Positions 1 to 8,083 of a stretch of DNA of 64,000 bases are shown piece after piece; the stretch's first letter is position 1; every line of letters begins with the position of its first letter. Source of the stretch: Flavobacteriales bacterium (GTDB lineage Bacteria > Bacteroidota > Bacteroidia > Flavobacteriales_F > PHOS-HE28). The stretch is from assembly GCA_016704485.1 (NCBI GenBank), contig JADJAA010000001.1:62001-126000 (forward strand), in the 5' to 3' direction. The notes below the pieces were generated by a model. The model saw nothing but the letters and a program-made list of their open reading frames with translations, was not told where the DNA came from and did not search any database. A program made the translations under genes and the position numbers.

Positions 1-1071
1 TCTAAGCGCCTTCCGATAGCTCCGTTGGTCCAGACCTTCCAAAACGGCACCGATCCCCTTCGCCGCAATGATATCCGAATCATCCGAGATCCCAGCAGTT
101 ATTATCACTGGTAATCCTAATGCCCAATACTCACCATCCTTTATCGGCGTGCAATACCTCTTGGTCGGAACGGGCCTGACCGGGGTCAATGCAACGTCGC
201 CAAGGCCCATATATCTCGGAATATCCGCATGCGACACGAACTTGATCGTAAAGATCTCTTGCGGCAGCCCGACCTGTTCGATCCATGGCATCAACTCCTG
301 CAACGTATGCCCTGTAAGTAGTAGCACCTGAACGCGTGTTCCCCAATGATCATAAGCCTCGCGCAGGAATTCGAATACTTCCTTATCCAAATAGATCCCT
401 CCGAACTTGCCGGCATATACGATCACGAATTTTTCTTCTAGCCCCATAGAGCGCAATAATTCCGGGTCCTTGCGGTCCTTTGCGCTGAATTTTTTCAGGT
501 CAACGCATGCTGGTTTGACATAAAACGGTTTATCCGTAATACCATACTTCTTCTTTGCATAATCCCGCATGCCCTCCGTGGCGGCTATGAGCACACTGGC
601 CCGTTTGGATTGTAATCGTTCGAAGAGGAACAAGATCCGGAACGCAAAACCACCTGATGACCATGTTCCGTTCTCCACCATGGCTTCTGCATGTGGCTCA
701 TAACTATCCAATACCAAACGGCGCCCGGTGATCTTGGATACCAAATACCCGATCATGCCAGCTGGTGTACACCACGCATGGATCGTTGTGATACTGGACC
801 TGCGCACCACGCTGACCAATGAACGCACCAGTCCGATGATCATGAACGACCCACGAATTCCCAATGAATGATACGCGTACGGATGGTGAATAATTCCTGC
901 CTCCTGCACTGGATCTTCATTTCCATCCTTTTCCAATGTTACAATGTGAATGGAGCTACCCTCCGGCATAACGCCCAGCATAATACGCAGGTAAGGCAAC
1001 GTATAGGTCTGGACCAAGGCATCGGCATATGACCAATACGTGATCACCAATACATGCTCCGGATCACGCAT
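1..1071 (-). CDS. Glycosyltransferase (GT4-like), 3' end beyond the window
   Basis: The minus strand stays open from an ATG at 1071 to the window edge (357 codons, no stop), so only the C-terminal end is missing. An in-frame TAG lies four codons upstream of the ATG, which fixes the start. The translation has the layout of a two-lobed (GT-B) retaining glycosyltransferase: an N-terminal lobe with LDSYEPHAEAMVE, then FVIVYAGKFGG at the start of the nucleotide-sugar lobe, and a late PIKDGEYWALGLPVI stretch that corresponds to the conserved acidic donor-binding region (E-x7-E type) of GT4 enzymes. It should transfer a sugar from a nucleotide donor onto a lipid-linked or surface glycan at the cytoplasmic membrane; donor and acceptor are unknown. 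It follows the membrane-protein gene ending at 1114 by 42 bp on the same strand, so the two are probably co-transcribed. Confidence 0.8.
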   Translation of the reverse strand, partial: MRDPEHVLVITYWSYADALVQTYTLPYLRIMLGVMPEGSSIHIVTLEKDGNEDPVQEAGIIHHPYAYHSLGIRGSFMIIGLVRSLVSVVRRSSITTIHAWCTPAGMIGYLVSKITGRRLVLDSYEPHAEAMVENGTWSSGGFAFRILFLFERLQSKRASVLIAATEGMRDYAKKKYGITDKPFYVKPACVDLKKFSAKDRKDPELLRSMGLEEKFVIVYAGKFGGIYLDKEVFEFLREAYDHWGTRVQVLLLTGHTLQELMPWIEQVGLPQEIFTIKFVSHADIPRYMGLGDVALTPVRPVPTKRYCTPIKDGEYWALGLPVIITAGISDDSDIIAAKGIGAVLEGLDQRSYRKALR

Positions 1072-1113
1072 CAACGAAATCCGCTATTGTGTTCGTATAC
1101 GCTACACCTAATG

Positions 1114-2616
1114 TCATACCGTAGGTTTGAGCGAAGCGCCGGGTTTCGCGTAGGTGGTCTTGTGTCGTTTGCCTTGTATTCCTGCAAATTCATCAAGATG
1201 GGCCGATCCTCTTCGGAATTGACGAATATCAAAACGAAGTCCTTGATTTTCTCTTACCCGTTTCAATTGGCCCAAATATTTAATGAGGTACAATGCACTT
1301 ATGTAAAGCGGTATCAGCGGGATCTTGAAACGCACGAGCGCACCAAAATTCGGTGTGGTAACGCCAACAATGAAACCGAATAACAAGGCGAATGACATGG
1401 ACATCAAGATCAATGGATTCCCGATCATCGCGCGGAGCACGAATCCTGGCCCAACCTGCCATATGACCAATAGCGTGAGCCAAAGGACCCAAAGGTTCTC
1501 CAAGCCGCTCATGGCGACTACTACGCTCGAGGATTCCCATATGTACGGCCGGAAGAGTGCTGCGTTGGTGGCAACCGGAAATTTCGAGAATACCCCTGAC
1601 CATGTCCCGTCGAATTCGCCAATGTTGAATGAATTGGCTCCATACCAATCGACTTTAGCAAGGTCCATTTGTGTAACCTCGATGGTATTCAAAGCCTCGT
1701 CAAGCGCGAATTTATCCAAGCTATCCCCCAAGCTATCCAAGATCGATAAACACAGAGCACCAGTGCCGATCATTACTATTGGTACGACCACGAATTTGAC
1801 GAGTAGGTTCTTTATCTGTACGACCCTGAAATAGAACAACCATAGAACCATGACCGGGAACAAGGTCATGAAGATGTATGGTTTGATCAGGACCATGATC
1901 ATCGAACTCAACACCAGAATGATCACCCTGGATGTTATGTTCCTCTTTTTGAAGAATATCTCATCAATGGAATGAATGAACCAGAAAACAGCACTTATCG
2001 TGAAGGTGTCCTTAAGGATGGCGGACCCCCAAAAAATGACCGAAGGCATGAACAAGAACGCTATCGCAAGCTTGCCGGTCTGCTGCGGAAAGTAACTCAC
2101 AAAGGTCCGGAAACAAGCCCAGATCCCAAAGAATGAAGCACTAGCTATCAGCAATGAGGCGTTCAGATAACTATTGAATGAAAGAATGGCCAATAAGCTC
2201 GTGATCCGGATCACGAAAAAGGTTCTATCATCAAAATACAGATATTGAAATGGCTTGCCGGTTTCCCACGTATAAACATTCCAGTTCTCAAGCGTGTTAT
2301 CTCCGAATAGTTGATTCAGATACGCCAGCGGGTCCACCATCGCCAAATTCCGCATGGAAACCGCTCCGTAGAAATAAGCCACCGAATCTCCTCCTTGGTA
2401 GTAATAGAAATAGATCAAGGAGAAAACGATACCGGCAAAAAGTTTTGCCATAAGACCCCATAGGAGGTACTTGTACTCTGGCTCCTTTCTGATCCGAACA
2501 TTCTTTATCCGAGCGAAATAGACATACAACCCTAGCACGTATACTATTGCGACCGCCCACTCCCAATAAGCGATCTCCGCCTCACCAAAATAGTATGTGC
2601 TGAAAAGGGTGATCAT
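1114..2616 (-). CDS. Polytopic membrane protein, probably surface-glycan related
   Basis: A 500-residue protein dominated by hydrophobic segments, around ten to twelve membrane spans by eye. The open frame reaches a GTG at 2646, but the ATG at 2616 (MITLFSTYYFGE) is the more natural start. It has a short GGDSVAYFYG motif after the third hydrophobic stretch and FMPSVIFWGSAILKDTF near the middle; a WxSxxxKD-type stretch of this sort recurs in large Bacteroidota membrane proteins found in exopolysaccharide and O-antigen clusters. That resemblance, and the flanking glycosyltransferase and GT39-like genes, suggest a role in assembling or exporting a surface polysaccharide, for example as a polymerase or GT-C glycosyltransferase. 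The specific activity cannot be read from the sequence. It lies 87 bp downstream of the GT39-like gene on the same strand. Confidence 0.7.
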   Translation of the reverse strand: MITLFSTYYFGEAEIAYWEWAVAIVYVLGLYVYFARIKNVRIRKEPEYKYLLWGLMAKLFAGIVFSLIYFYYYQGGDSVAYFYGAVSMRNLAMVDPLAYLNQLFGDNTLENWNVYTWETGKPFQYLYFDDRTFFVIRITSLLAILSFNSYLNASLLIASASFFGIWACFRTFVSYFPQQTGKLAIAFLFMPSVIFWGSAILKDTFTISAVFWFIHSIDEIFFKKRNITSRVIILVLSSMIMVLIKPYIFMTLFPVMVLWLFYFRVVQIKNLLVKFVVVPIVMIGTGALCLSILDSLGDSLDKFALDEALNTIEVTQMDLAKVDWYGANSFNIGEFDGTWSGVFSKFPVATNAALFRPYIWESSSVVVAMSGLENLWVLWLTLLVIWQVGPGFVLRAMIGNPLILMSMSFALLFGFIVGVTTPNFGALVRFKIPLIPLYISALYLIKYLGQLKRVRENQGLRFDIRQFRRGSAHLDEFAGIQGKRHKTTYAKPGASLKPTV

Positions 2617-2703
2617 TTCATGGATCTGAACGAACACTCTTATCACGGCAGATCAACACCGGATCAACTATCCTATCCTGAACCAACAGTATCCGACCGA
2701 TCA

Positions 2704-4125
2704 TTAAGCCGGTGTGATGGTGTCTTCTGTTTTGGACCACAGAGATGCTATGGCAAGTGCCACCAGTGCCATCATCGTAAATCGTACGCAAATAGTATAT
2801 CTACTTTGTATAGTGAACGGAACATGTATGAGCCATGCATATACCACAACAATTGCAAGAGGCCATATTCTCCCAATACTCAACCGTTTACGCCAGAGCG
2901 CCAGTGGAACAAGAACAATGAACAGAAGAAAAATAACACCTGTAGTGATGGTTGCATAGAGCATCTTGACCTTGCCTCCTATGGACGCTTCACGAAAATC
3001 CGTAACCTGTATCCCGATCACCCATAACCTAACGGCTGAGAATACCTTGTATTTGATCGTGTACCAAGGGTCATCAAGCATATGCCCGATCGCCTTGTCC
3101 ATCAATAATTTCTCTCGTGTTCTTGTGTACTCAGAATTGAACGTGTTCTCCACGCTGTAGGTAACCAACGGACGGGATGCAAGCATAATGCTATCGACCT
3201 TGGTCTTAAGCGGATCCACGATCGCGAGGATATCCGCCCATTCCGATTCGAATTCCTGGATGTTCGCAGGGATCGTTGATGGCGGAACGAAATCAAAGAC
3301 CTCGTCACCCGTGAAGTTGCGCAGCGAAATGTGATCGGTGTAGTTCGGCATTTTCCCACACCAGAATCCAAAATGCATATACCCTCCACCACCCTGCAAT
3401 GGCGTCACCTGGAAAACACCATGATGCTTCAGATTCCAGAATCCAAAAGGGAGCAAGGAAAGCACGAAAATGCCGAATGATAGTGCATGTGTGCGGAACT
3501 GGAATTGCTTTCGTTCCACCAACCACATCACGGAATAATAGGCCACCGGTAATAGAAGAAAGACCGGTTTCAATTGGAACAGAAATGCAAAAAGCAGACC
3601 TTGGATCAAGGCAAGATACCAAGGTAACGGTCCTGGTCTAGTGGCGATAAAAACCACCGCACAGATCCCGAACAGTGCTGGTATATCCGTGTAAGCTTGC
3701 ATTATGTAGTAGGGAATATTGATCGAAGGGATCAACAGGATCAAGAATATGTTCCTTGCCATTAAGCGGGTATCGAAACGTTCGATCACTTTCAATGACA
3801 GAAAAACCCCTGCGAAATACAAGAATAGATTGACCACCTTAACTACCTTGTAATTGCCGAACACTTTAATTAAAGTTGCCAATATCAACGGATATCCTGG
3901 TGCTCTAAAGGTGTCCGGGATCTCAGTCGGCAGCTCCCACCACAAACTGTATTCTCCATGCAGTAGGCTTTCAGCAAGTGCCAAATAGGACCACGTGTCA
4001 CTTAACACCACGTTCCGAGTGGCCCACAATATGACCAGTACCTGAAGCAAGTTCAGCACAAGCAATACCTTGAACGTCGTACGGGCGTTCAGGCACCTGG
4101 TCAATATGCCTTGCTTTTCCATCAT
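2704..4125 (-). CDS. GT39/ArnT-like membrane glycosyltransferase
   Basis: A 473-residue integral membrane protein. The frame extends to a TTG at 4149, but paired ATGs at 4125 and 4122 immediately precede the first hydrophobic segment and are preferred. The first periplasmic loop carries an acidic SDTWSYLALAESLLHGEYS stretch followed by FRAPGYPLILA, the typical signature of polyprenyl-phosphate-sugar dependent GT-C enzymes (PMT/ArnT/GT39), in which the loop acid acts in catalysis. It should move a sugar from a polyprenyl-phosphate carrier to an acceptor on the periplasmic face. About eleven further hydrophobic segments and a soluble stretch around residues 230-330 are visible. It sits between another membrane protein and a methyltransferase on the same strand, consistent with a glycan-decoration cluster. 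Donor and acceptor are unknown. Confidence 0.75.
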   Translation of the reverse strand: MMEKQGILTRCLNARTTFKVLLVLNLLQVLVILWATRNVVLSDTWSYLALAESLLHGEYSLWWELPTEIPDTFRAPGYPLILATLIKVFGNYKVVKVVNLFLYFAGVFLSLKVIERFDTRLMARNIFLILLIPSINIPYYIMQAYTDIPALFGICAVVFIATRPGPLPWYLALIQGLLFAFLFQLKPVFLLLPVAYYSVMWLVERKQFQFRTHALSFGIFVLSLLPFGFWNLKHHGVFQVTPLQGGGGYMHFGFWCGKMPNYTDHISLRNFTGDEVFDFVPPSTIPANIQEFESEWADILAIVDPLKTKVDSIMLASRPLVTYSVENTFNSEYTRTREKLLMDKAIGHMLDDPWYTIKYKVFSAVRLWVIGIQVTDFREASIGGKVKMLYATITTGVIFLLFIVLVPLALWRKRLSIGRIWPLAIVVVYAWLIHVPFTIQSRYTICVRFTMMALVALAIASLWSKTEDTITPA

Positions 4126-4256
4126 GATCTTAAGTGCGCAATTCAACAAAAGAAACTAAAAAACAATGACTCGCTTGGATCGCTTGGTCCCAAAGGATCG
4201 CTGATGAAGAGCATACGGAGATCCATCACCTTTACTTAGCAACAATGTGCGATCGC

Positions 4257-5174
4257 TTATGACTTGCGTAACCAGATGCTCAATTGCATGCCAGTACCGC
4301 TTCGGCGCATGATCCATTTCAATGGTCCATCCAAAATGCTTGGCATGAAGGTTTGGCAGATATAGAATTCATGGAATGCGATCCCATAACCGTTCACCTT
4401 ACCATTTTCCTCAAAACTCTTAACGCCGAATTCATGTAAGTGGTAAGGCGGATGCATTGGGCTAAGATTTGCAACGTAATTGCTTCCACGGATCGCGTAT
4501 GAAGCATTTATCAATCTATGGATCAGCCATTGTGATGATGGAACTTCGATCTGGACCAATCCGCCCGGCTTGAGCCAACGCATTGCTTTCCCTAAACAGA
4601 AAGAGGGATCGTATAAATGCTCCAGAACAGCGCCAAAACTTATCAGATCGAATTTACCTTCCGGGTATTCGATGCTTTCAATGTCGCCCAACTGGATCCT
4701 GTCCGGGTCTATGCCCATACGTTCGATCGCACGGCTTCGGAATGGCTCCGATGGTTCGAATCCGTATGTATCGAACCCTGCTTTGTTCAAGGCTATCATG
4801 GCCTTACCTATTCCCGCTCCGACATCCAATGCGGTCATTCCTGGCTTGAATTCCATCAAGGACCGGAAGCGGTTCAAGTTATGCCCGAAGTAATTCTCTT
4901 CCACCTTGAAGTATCCATCCACCCAATAATTCTCCGGGGGAACTCCGTAATGATCCTGCAGATCCAATGGAATAGGCATTGGATCGGAAAATATCAACTT
5001 GCACCGTTTGCATTTCTGCACGCTTGTGGTTACGCCCTTCTTCTTCCAAGGCCTGCTTCCTTGAGAGCCGTTCAAGCGTTGGCCCATCAGATCGTGTTGC
5101 TCTGGACCTGAACCGCACATATTGCATGTCTTGATCGACTTGAACGAATACCTCGGCCCCAACTCACTCGTCAT
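4257..5174 (-). CDS. Class I SAM-dependent methyltransferase with N-terminal zinc ribbon
   Basis: A 305-residue protein. Residues 17-58 contain two CxxC pairs (C17, C20, C55, C58) that probably bind zinc, as in the C-methyltransferase/methyltransf_23 proteins common in glycan clusters. The Rossmann fold starts at about residue 115 with motif I LDVGAGIGKA, followed by an acidic residue at the end of strand 2 (YGFEPSEPF) and FDLISFGAVLEHLYDP as motifs II/III. It should transfer a methyl group from S-adenosylmethionine to a small molecule or sugar. The gene is 131 bp upstream of the GT39-like gene on the same strand, which supports a glycan or lipid substrate, but this is inference. The start ATG at 5174 is clear. 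Confidence 0.85.
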   Translation of the reverse strand: MTSELGPRYSFKSIKTCNMCGSGPEQHDLMGQRLNGSQGSRPWKKKGVTTSVQKCKRCKLIFSDPMPIPLDLQDHYGVPPENYWVDGYFKVEENYFGHNLNRFRSLMEFKPGMTALDVGAGIGKAMIALNKAGFDTYGFEPSEPFRSRAIERMGIDPDRIQLGDIESIEYPEGKFDLISFGAVLEHLYDPSFCLGKAMRWLKPGGLVQIEVPSSQWLIHRLINASYAIRGSNYVANLSPMHPPYHLHEFGVKSFEENGKVNGYGIAFHEFYICQTFMPSILDGPLKWIMRRSGTGMQLSIWLRKS

Positions 5175-5269
5175 CCTTTCCTAGATCAAATTATGCACTA
5201 CAATTCCGGTATGCACGGACAAAACTATTTAAGATCTGCTATTGACGGCCAAATGAGCAAAAGGTTGCC

Positions 5270-5734
5270 TTATTCGTGATGATAAGGGCTTCCTCCCAAA
5301 ATTGCGAACGCACGATACAATTGCTCAGCGAACAACACCCGAACCAATTGGTGGGGAAATGTCATTGCTGAAAGTGACATGATCAGATCCGCGCGCTGGC
5401 GAACTTCATCCGTGAACCCGTATGCCCCACCTATCACGAATGCTACTTGTCGAACTCCCTGATCCCGCCAACCACCTAGTTGACCAGCAAATTGTGGACT
5501 TGTCAATGCCTTACCCTTTTCATCCAACACAACTACTTTTTCACCGGGCCTGAAGGCGGCTAATATGCGCTCACTCTCGGTACGTTGCTGGTAGGCAATG
5601 TCGCCCTTGCCGGCCTCCTGAAGCACTACCTGCTCAACCGGAAACGTTCTTGCGAGCCGTTGCGTATAATGTGTTATGCCCTCCGTGATGAACCCACGTT
5701 CGCTTCGTCCTACAAGTATCAGCCTGATCTTCAT
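5270..5734 (-). CDS. rlmH: 23S rRNA (pseudouridine1915-N3)-methyltransferase RlmH
   Basis: 154 residues, the usual full length of the SPOUT-class RlmH family. RlmH methylates N3 of pseudouridine 1915 in helix 69 of 23S rRNA, acting on assembled ribosomes. The diagnostic SAM-binding knot is present: IGGAYGF at residues 101-107, then a DLIMSLSAMTFPHQLVRVLF region and the invariant C-terminal GGSPYHH(E). The N-terminal MKIRLILVGR and RTESERILAAF are also family-typical. It is transcribed divergently from the DUF4783-nadC run, with 75 bp between the two start codons. Nothing suggests truncation or loss of function. Confidence 0.97.
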   Translation of the reverse strand: MKIRLILVGRSERGFITEGITHYTQRLARTFPVEQVVLQEAGKGDIAYQQRTESERILAAFRPGEKVVVLDEKGKALTSPQFAGQLGGWRDQGVRQVAFVIGGAYGFTDEVRQRADLIMSLSAMTFPHQLVRVLFAEQLYRAFAILGGSPYHHE

Positions 5735-5809
5735 GCCCTTAGCGGTGTTAGTAAGTTATGGTGGACACACTACTGCATATGGCCCGGTATTTGCCCAATT
5801 TCGCAACAA

Positions 5810-6220
5810 ATGAAACGATCAATTATCCGCTTCGCACTACTTTTTACTTTCCTATTGCCTTTCGTGGGGCTACAAGCTCAGGATCCGGTGAAAGATAAAG
5901 TTGTACAAGCCATGAAGACCGGTAATTCAAAAGACCTTGCCGACCATTTCATCCCGAACTTGGATCTTACGGTACTGGATGCCTCCGATGTATATAGCAA
6001 AGCTCAGGCTGAGCAGATACTTCGCAAGTTCTTCAACGAGCATCCCCCTTTGGACCTTGCCATTGAGCACAGTGGCGTGAGCAAGTTCGGCGATAAATAC
6101 TTCATTGGTATCCTGAAAACAAAGGATGCTCAATTCAGGACCACGTTCTTCCTGAAAAAGACCGGTGAGGAATTCCAAGTGAAACAGCTTCGCATTGAGC
6201 CGAGCAAGAACGACTTTTGA
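5810..6220 (+). CDS. DUF4783 secreted protein
   Basis: 136 residues. The frame is open further upstream, but the ATG at 5810 gives a clean signal peptide (KRSIIRF, then a hydrophobic core ending LQAQ) followed by a mature domain of about 115 residues. The body (DHFIPNLDLTVLDASDVYSK, then FFNEHPPLDLAI, GDKYFIGIL, FFLKKTGEEFQVKQLRIE) matches the small NTF2-like DUF4783 family known only from Bacteroidota; function unknown. In many relatives this gene lies directly before nadC, and here the two are translationally linked: the TGA stop overlaps the TTG proposed as the nadC start. It is therefore probably the first gene of the nadC operon and expressed with it. Confidence 0.85.
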   Translation: MKRSIIRFALLFTFLLPFVGLQAQDPVKDKVVQAMKTGNSKDLADHFIPNLDLTVLDASDVYSKAQAEQILRKFFNEHPPLDLAIEHSGVSKFGDKYFIGILKTKDAQFRTTFFLKKTGEEFQVKQLRIEPSKNDF

Positions 6221-7065
6221 TCGTGCTTCCACCGTTGACCGAGGAATTGATCGACCGCGCCTTTGCCGAGGATGTCGGTGATGGTGACCACACCACGCTT
6301 AGCACGATACCCGCTAGTGCCAATGGTGCTGCGCAATTGTTAGTGAAGGATACCGGTATCCTTGCGGGTGTTGAGCTGGCATTGGCGATCATTGAACGCT
6401 ATGACCCGCAATTGATCCCCAAGGTATTCCTTGAAGACGGCGCACAGGTGAAACCCAGCGATGTGGTGATGATCATCCATGGACCTGTGCGAAGCATCCT
6501 TGTCGTTGAACGGTTATTACTGAATTTCATGCAGCGCATGAGCGGTATTGCTACGTTGACGAACAGATTCGTTTCAGCCATTGAAGGAACTGGCTGTCGC
6601 GTGCTGGATACACGGAAAACCACACCCGGACTTCGTGAGATCGAGAAATGGGCCGTGCGTATCGGTGGCGGTACCAATCATCGTATGGGTTTGTACGACA
6701 TGATGATGATCAAGGATAATCATGTGGATTTCGCAGGGGGAATTCCCCAAGCAATTGCTGCGGCCAGAACCTACCAAAAAGACCGTGATCTGAAATTACC
6801 GATCGAGATCGAGACACGTAACATCTCTGAAGTACAACAGGTTCTTGAAACCGGTGGGATCCAACGCATAATGCTCGATAACTTCACGCCAAAGAACATG
6901 CGTGAAGCAGTGAGCTTGATCAATGACACCTACGAGACCGAAGCATCAGGAGGCATAACGCTGACCACCGCTCGAGCATATGCCGAAACGGGCGTCAACT
7001 TCATATCCGTGGGTGCGCTTACCCATAGCTTTGCCTGCCTTGACCTCAGTTTGAAAGCATTGTGA
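6217..7065 (+). CDS. nadC: Nicotinate-nucleotide diphosphorylase (carboxylating)
   Basis: Quinolinate phosphoribosyltransferase: converts quinolinate and PRPP to nicotinate mononucleotide, CO2 and diphosphate in de novo NAD synthesis; cytoplasmic. 282 residues, normal length. Diagnostic stretches are FAEDVGDGDHTT (residues 16-27), LLNFMQRMSGIATLT (101-115), DTRKTTPGLR (131-140, PRPP/quinolinate binding), GGGTNHRMGLYDMMMIKDNH (150-169), IEIETRN and GGITLTTARAYAETGV near the end. No ATG is available near the N terminus; TTG at 6217 overlaps the upstream stop in a TTGA arrangement, and GTG at 6223 is the alternative. Its stop overlaps the start of the YihY gene, so the run is tightly coupled. 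nadA and nadB are not in the window. Confidence 0.97.
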   Translation: MIVLPPLTEELIDRAFAEDVGDGDHTTLSTIPASANGAAQLLVKDTGILAGVELALAIIERYDPQLIPKVFLEDGAQVKPSDVVMIIHGPVRSILVVERLLLNFMQRMSGIATLTNRFVSAIEGTGCRVLDTRKTTPGLREIEKWAVRIGGGTNHRMGLYDMMMIKDNHVDFAGGIPQAIAAARTYQKDRDLKLPIEIETRNISEVQQVLETGGIQRIMLDNFTPKNMREAVSLINDTYETEASGGITLTTARAYAETGVNFISVGALTHSFACLDLSLKAL

Positions 7066-8030
7066 TGTTGAACAGGATCAAACGCAAGGTGCTCTTCTCT
7101 CGAGTATTCAGGCGGTTGGTGGGCCGTGCGGACGACGTGGTCCTACCTGGTTTCGAAGGGTTCAGTATATACAGGATAGGACGTTTCTTTCTTCAAGCAT
7201 TGTCCGATGGACAACTAGCCATGCGTGCCTCGGCGATCGCGTTCAAGGTATTCATCGCATTCTTCCCCGCCGTGATCATGCTGCTTACACTGATCCCGTT
7301 CATTCCGATCGATGATTTCCAGATCAAACTGCTGGTCACCTTCCGTGATCTATTGCCACCGGAAGTTTACAAGTTCATCGAGACAACATTGCACGATCTA
7401 TTGGTTAAAAAGCACGGTACACTGTTATCCGTAAGCTTCTTGATCGGATTGTACTTGGCCAGCAATAGCATCGATGCGATACTGCAAGGTTTCAGCCAGA
7501 GCACCAATCTGCACACGTGGCATAGTCCGTTGAAGCAACGACTGTTGAGTTTGGGTCTGCTGCTCGTGTTGCCAATTCTAGGACTGATCGGAATTCCCGT
7601 ATTGACCATGAGCGGTATTGCCATTGACAGGCTCACCGATTACAGTATTCTTACGAGCCAAGTTCAGGTCTATGCGCTGGTCGCGGCAAAGTGGTTGATC
7701 TCCACATTGCTTGTTCTTGGTTTCGTTTCGATGCTATATGCTGCGGGTGATCCGACCTCCCCTAAATTCAGATTGATCACTCCTGGTGCATTGCTGGCCA
7801 TGTTCCTGGTGCTAGTGATCTCTCAAGCGCTTGCATTCGTATTCAGCAACATTACCGATTACAATGCGCTGTACGGTTCCATAGGCGCTATTCTCGCCGT
7901 TCAATTGTGGATCTATTTCAATATGATAGCGTTGCTCATTGGACATGAGTTGAACTCCGCGATCGTAAAAGCAAGGGTGGATCATCGTGCAAATCTGAAG
8001 ATCAGGAAACTAGCAGCCAGCCCCGTGTGA
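7065..8030 (+). CDS. YihY/BrkB family inner-membrane protein
   Basis: 321 residues from the ATG at 7065 (a GTG one codon earlier at 7062 is also possible). The ATG shares its A with the TGA stop of nadC, implying translational coupling. Five to six hydrophobic segments are present with the family-typical ASAIAFKVFIAFFPAVIMLLT after the first amphipathic helix, a conserved middle (SVSFLIGLYLASNSIDAI) and a C-terminal YGSIGAILAVQLWIYF-NMIALLIGHELNSA. The family was once called ribonuclease BN by mistake; its actual role is unsettled, with envelope or transport functions proposed. The last helix runs straight into a short basic cytoplasmic tail. Followed after 53 bp by the M1 peptidase on the same strand. 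Confidence 0.92.
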   Translation: MLNRIKRKVLFSRVFRRLVGRADDVVLPGFEGFSIYRIGRFFLQALSDGQLAMRASAIAFKVFIAFFPAVIMLLTLIPFIPIDDFQIKLLVTFRDLLPPEVYKFIETTLHDLLVKKHGTLLSVSFLIGLYLASNSIDAILQGFSQSTNLHTWHSPLKQRLLSLGLLLVLPILGLIGIPVLTMSGIAIDRLTDYSILTSQVQVYALVAAKWLISTLLVLGFVSMLYAAGDPTSPKFRLITPGALLAMFLVLVISQALAFVFSNITDYNALYGSIGAILAVQLWIYFNMIALLIGHELNSAIVKARVDHRANLKIRKLAASPV

Positions 8031-8083
8031 ATGGGAGAGGATCGATCGATCCGCATTCCCTTAATACCTTGGTCCCCCTGACC

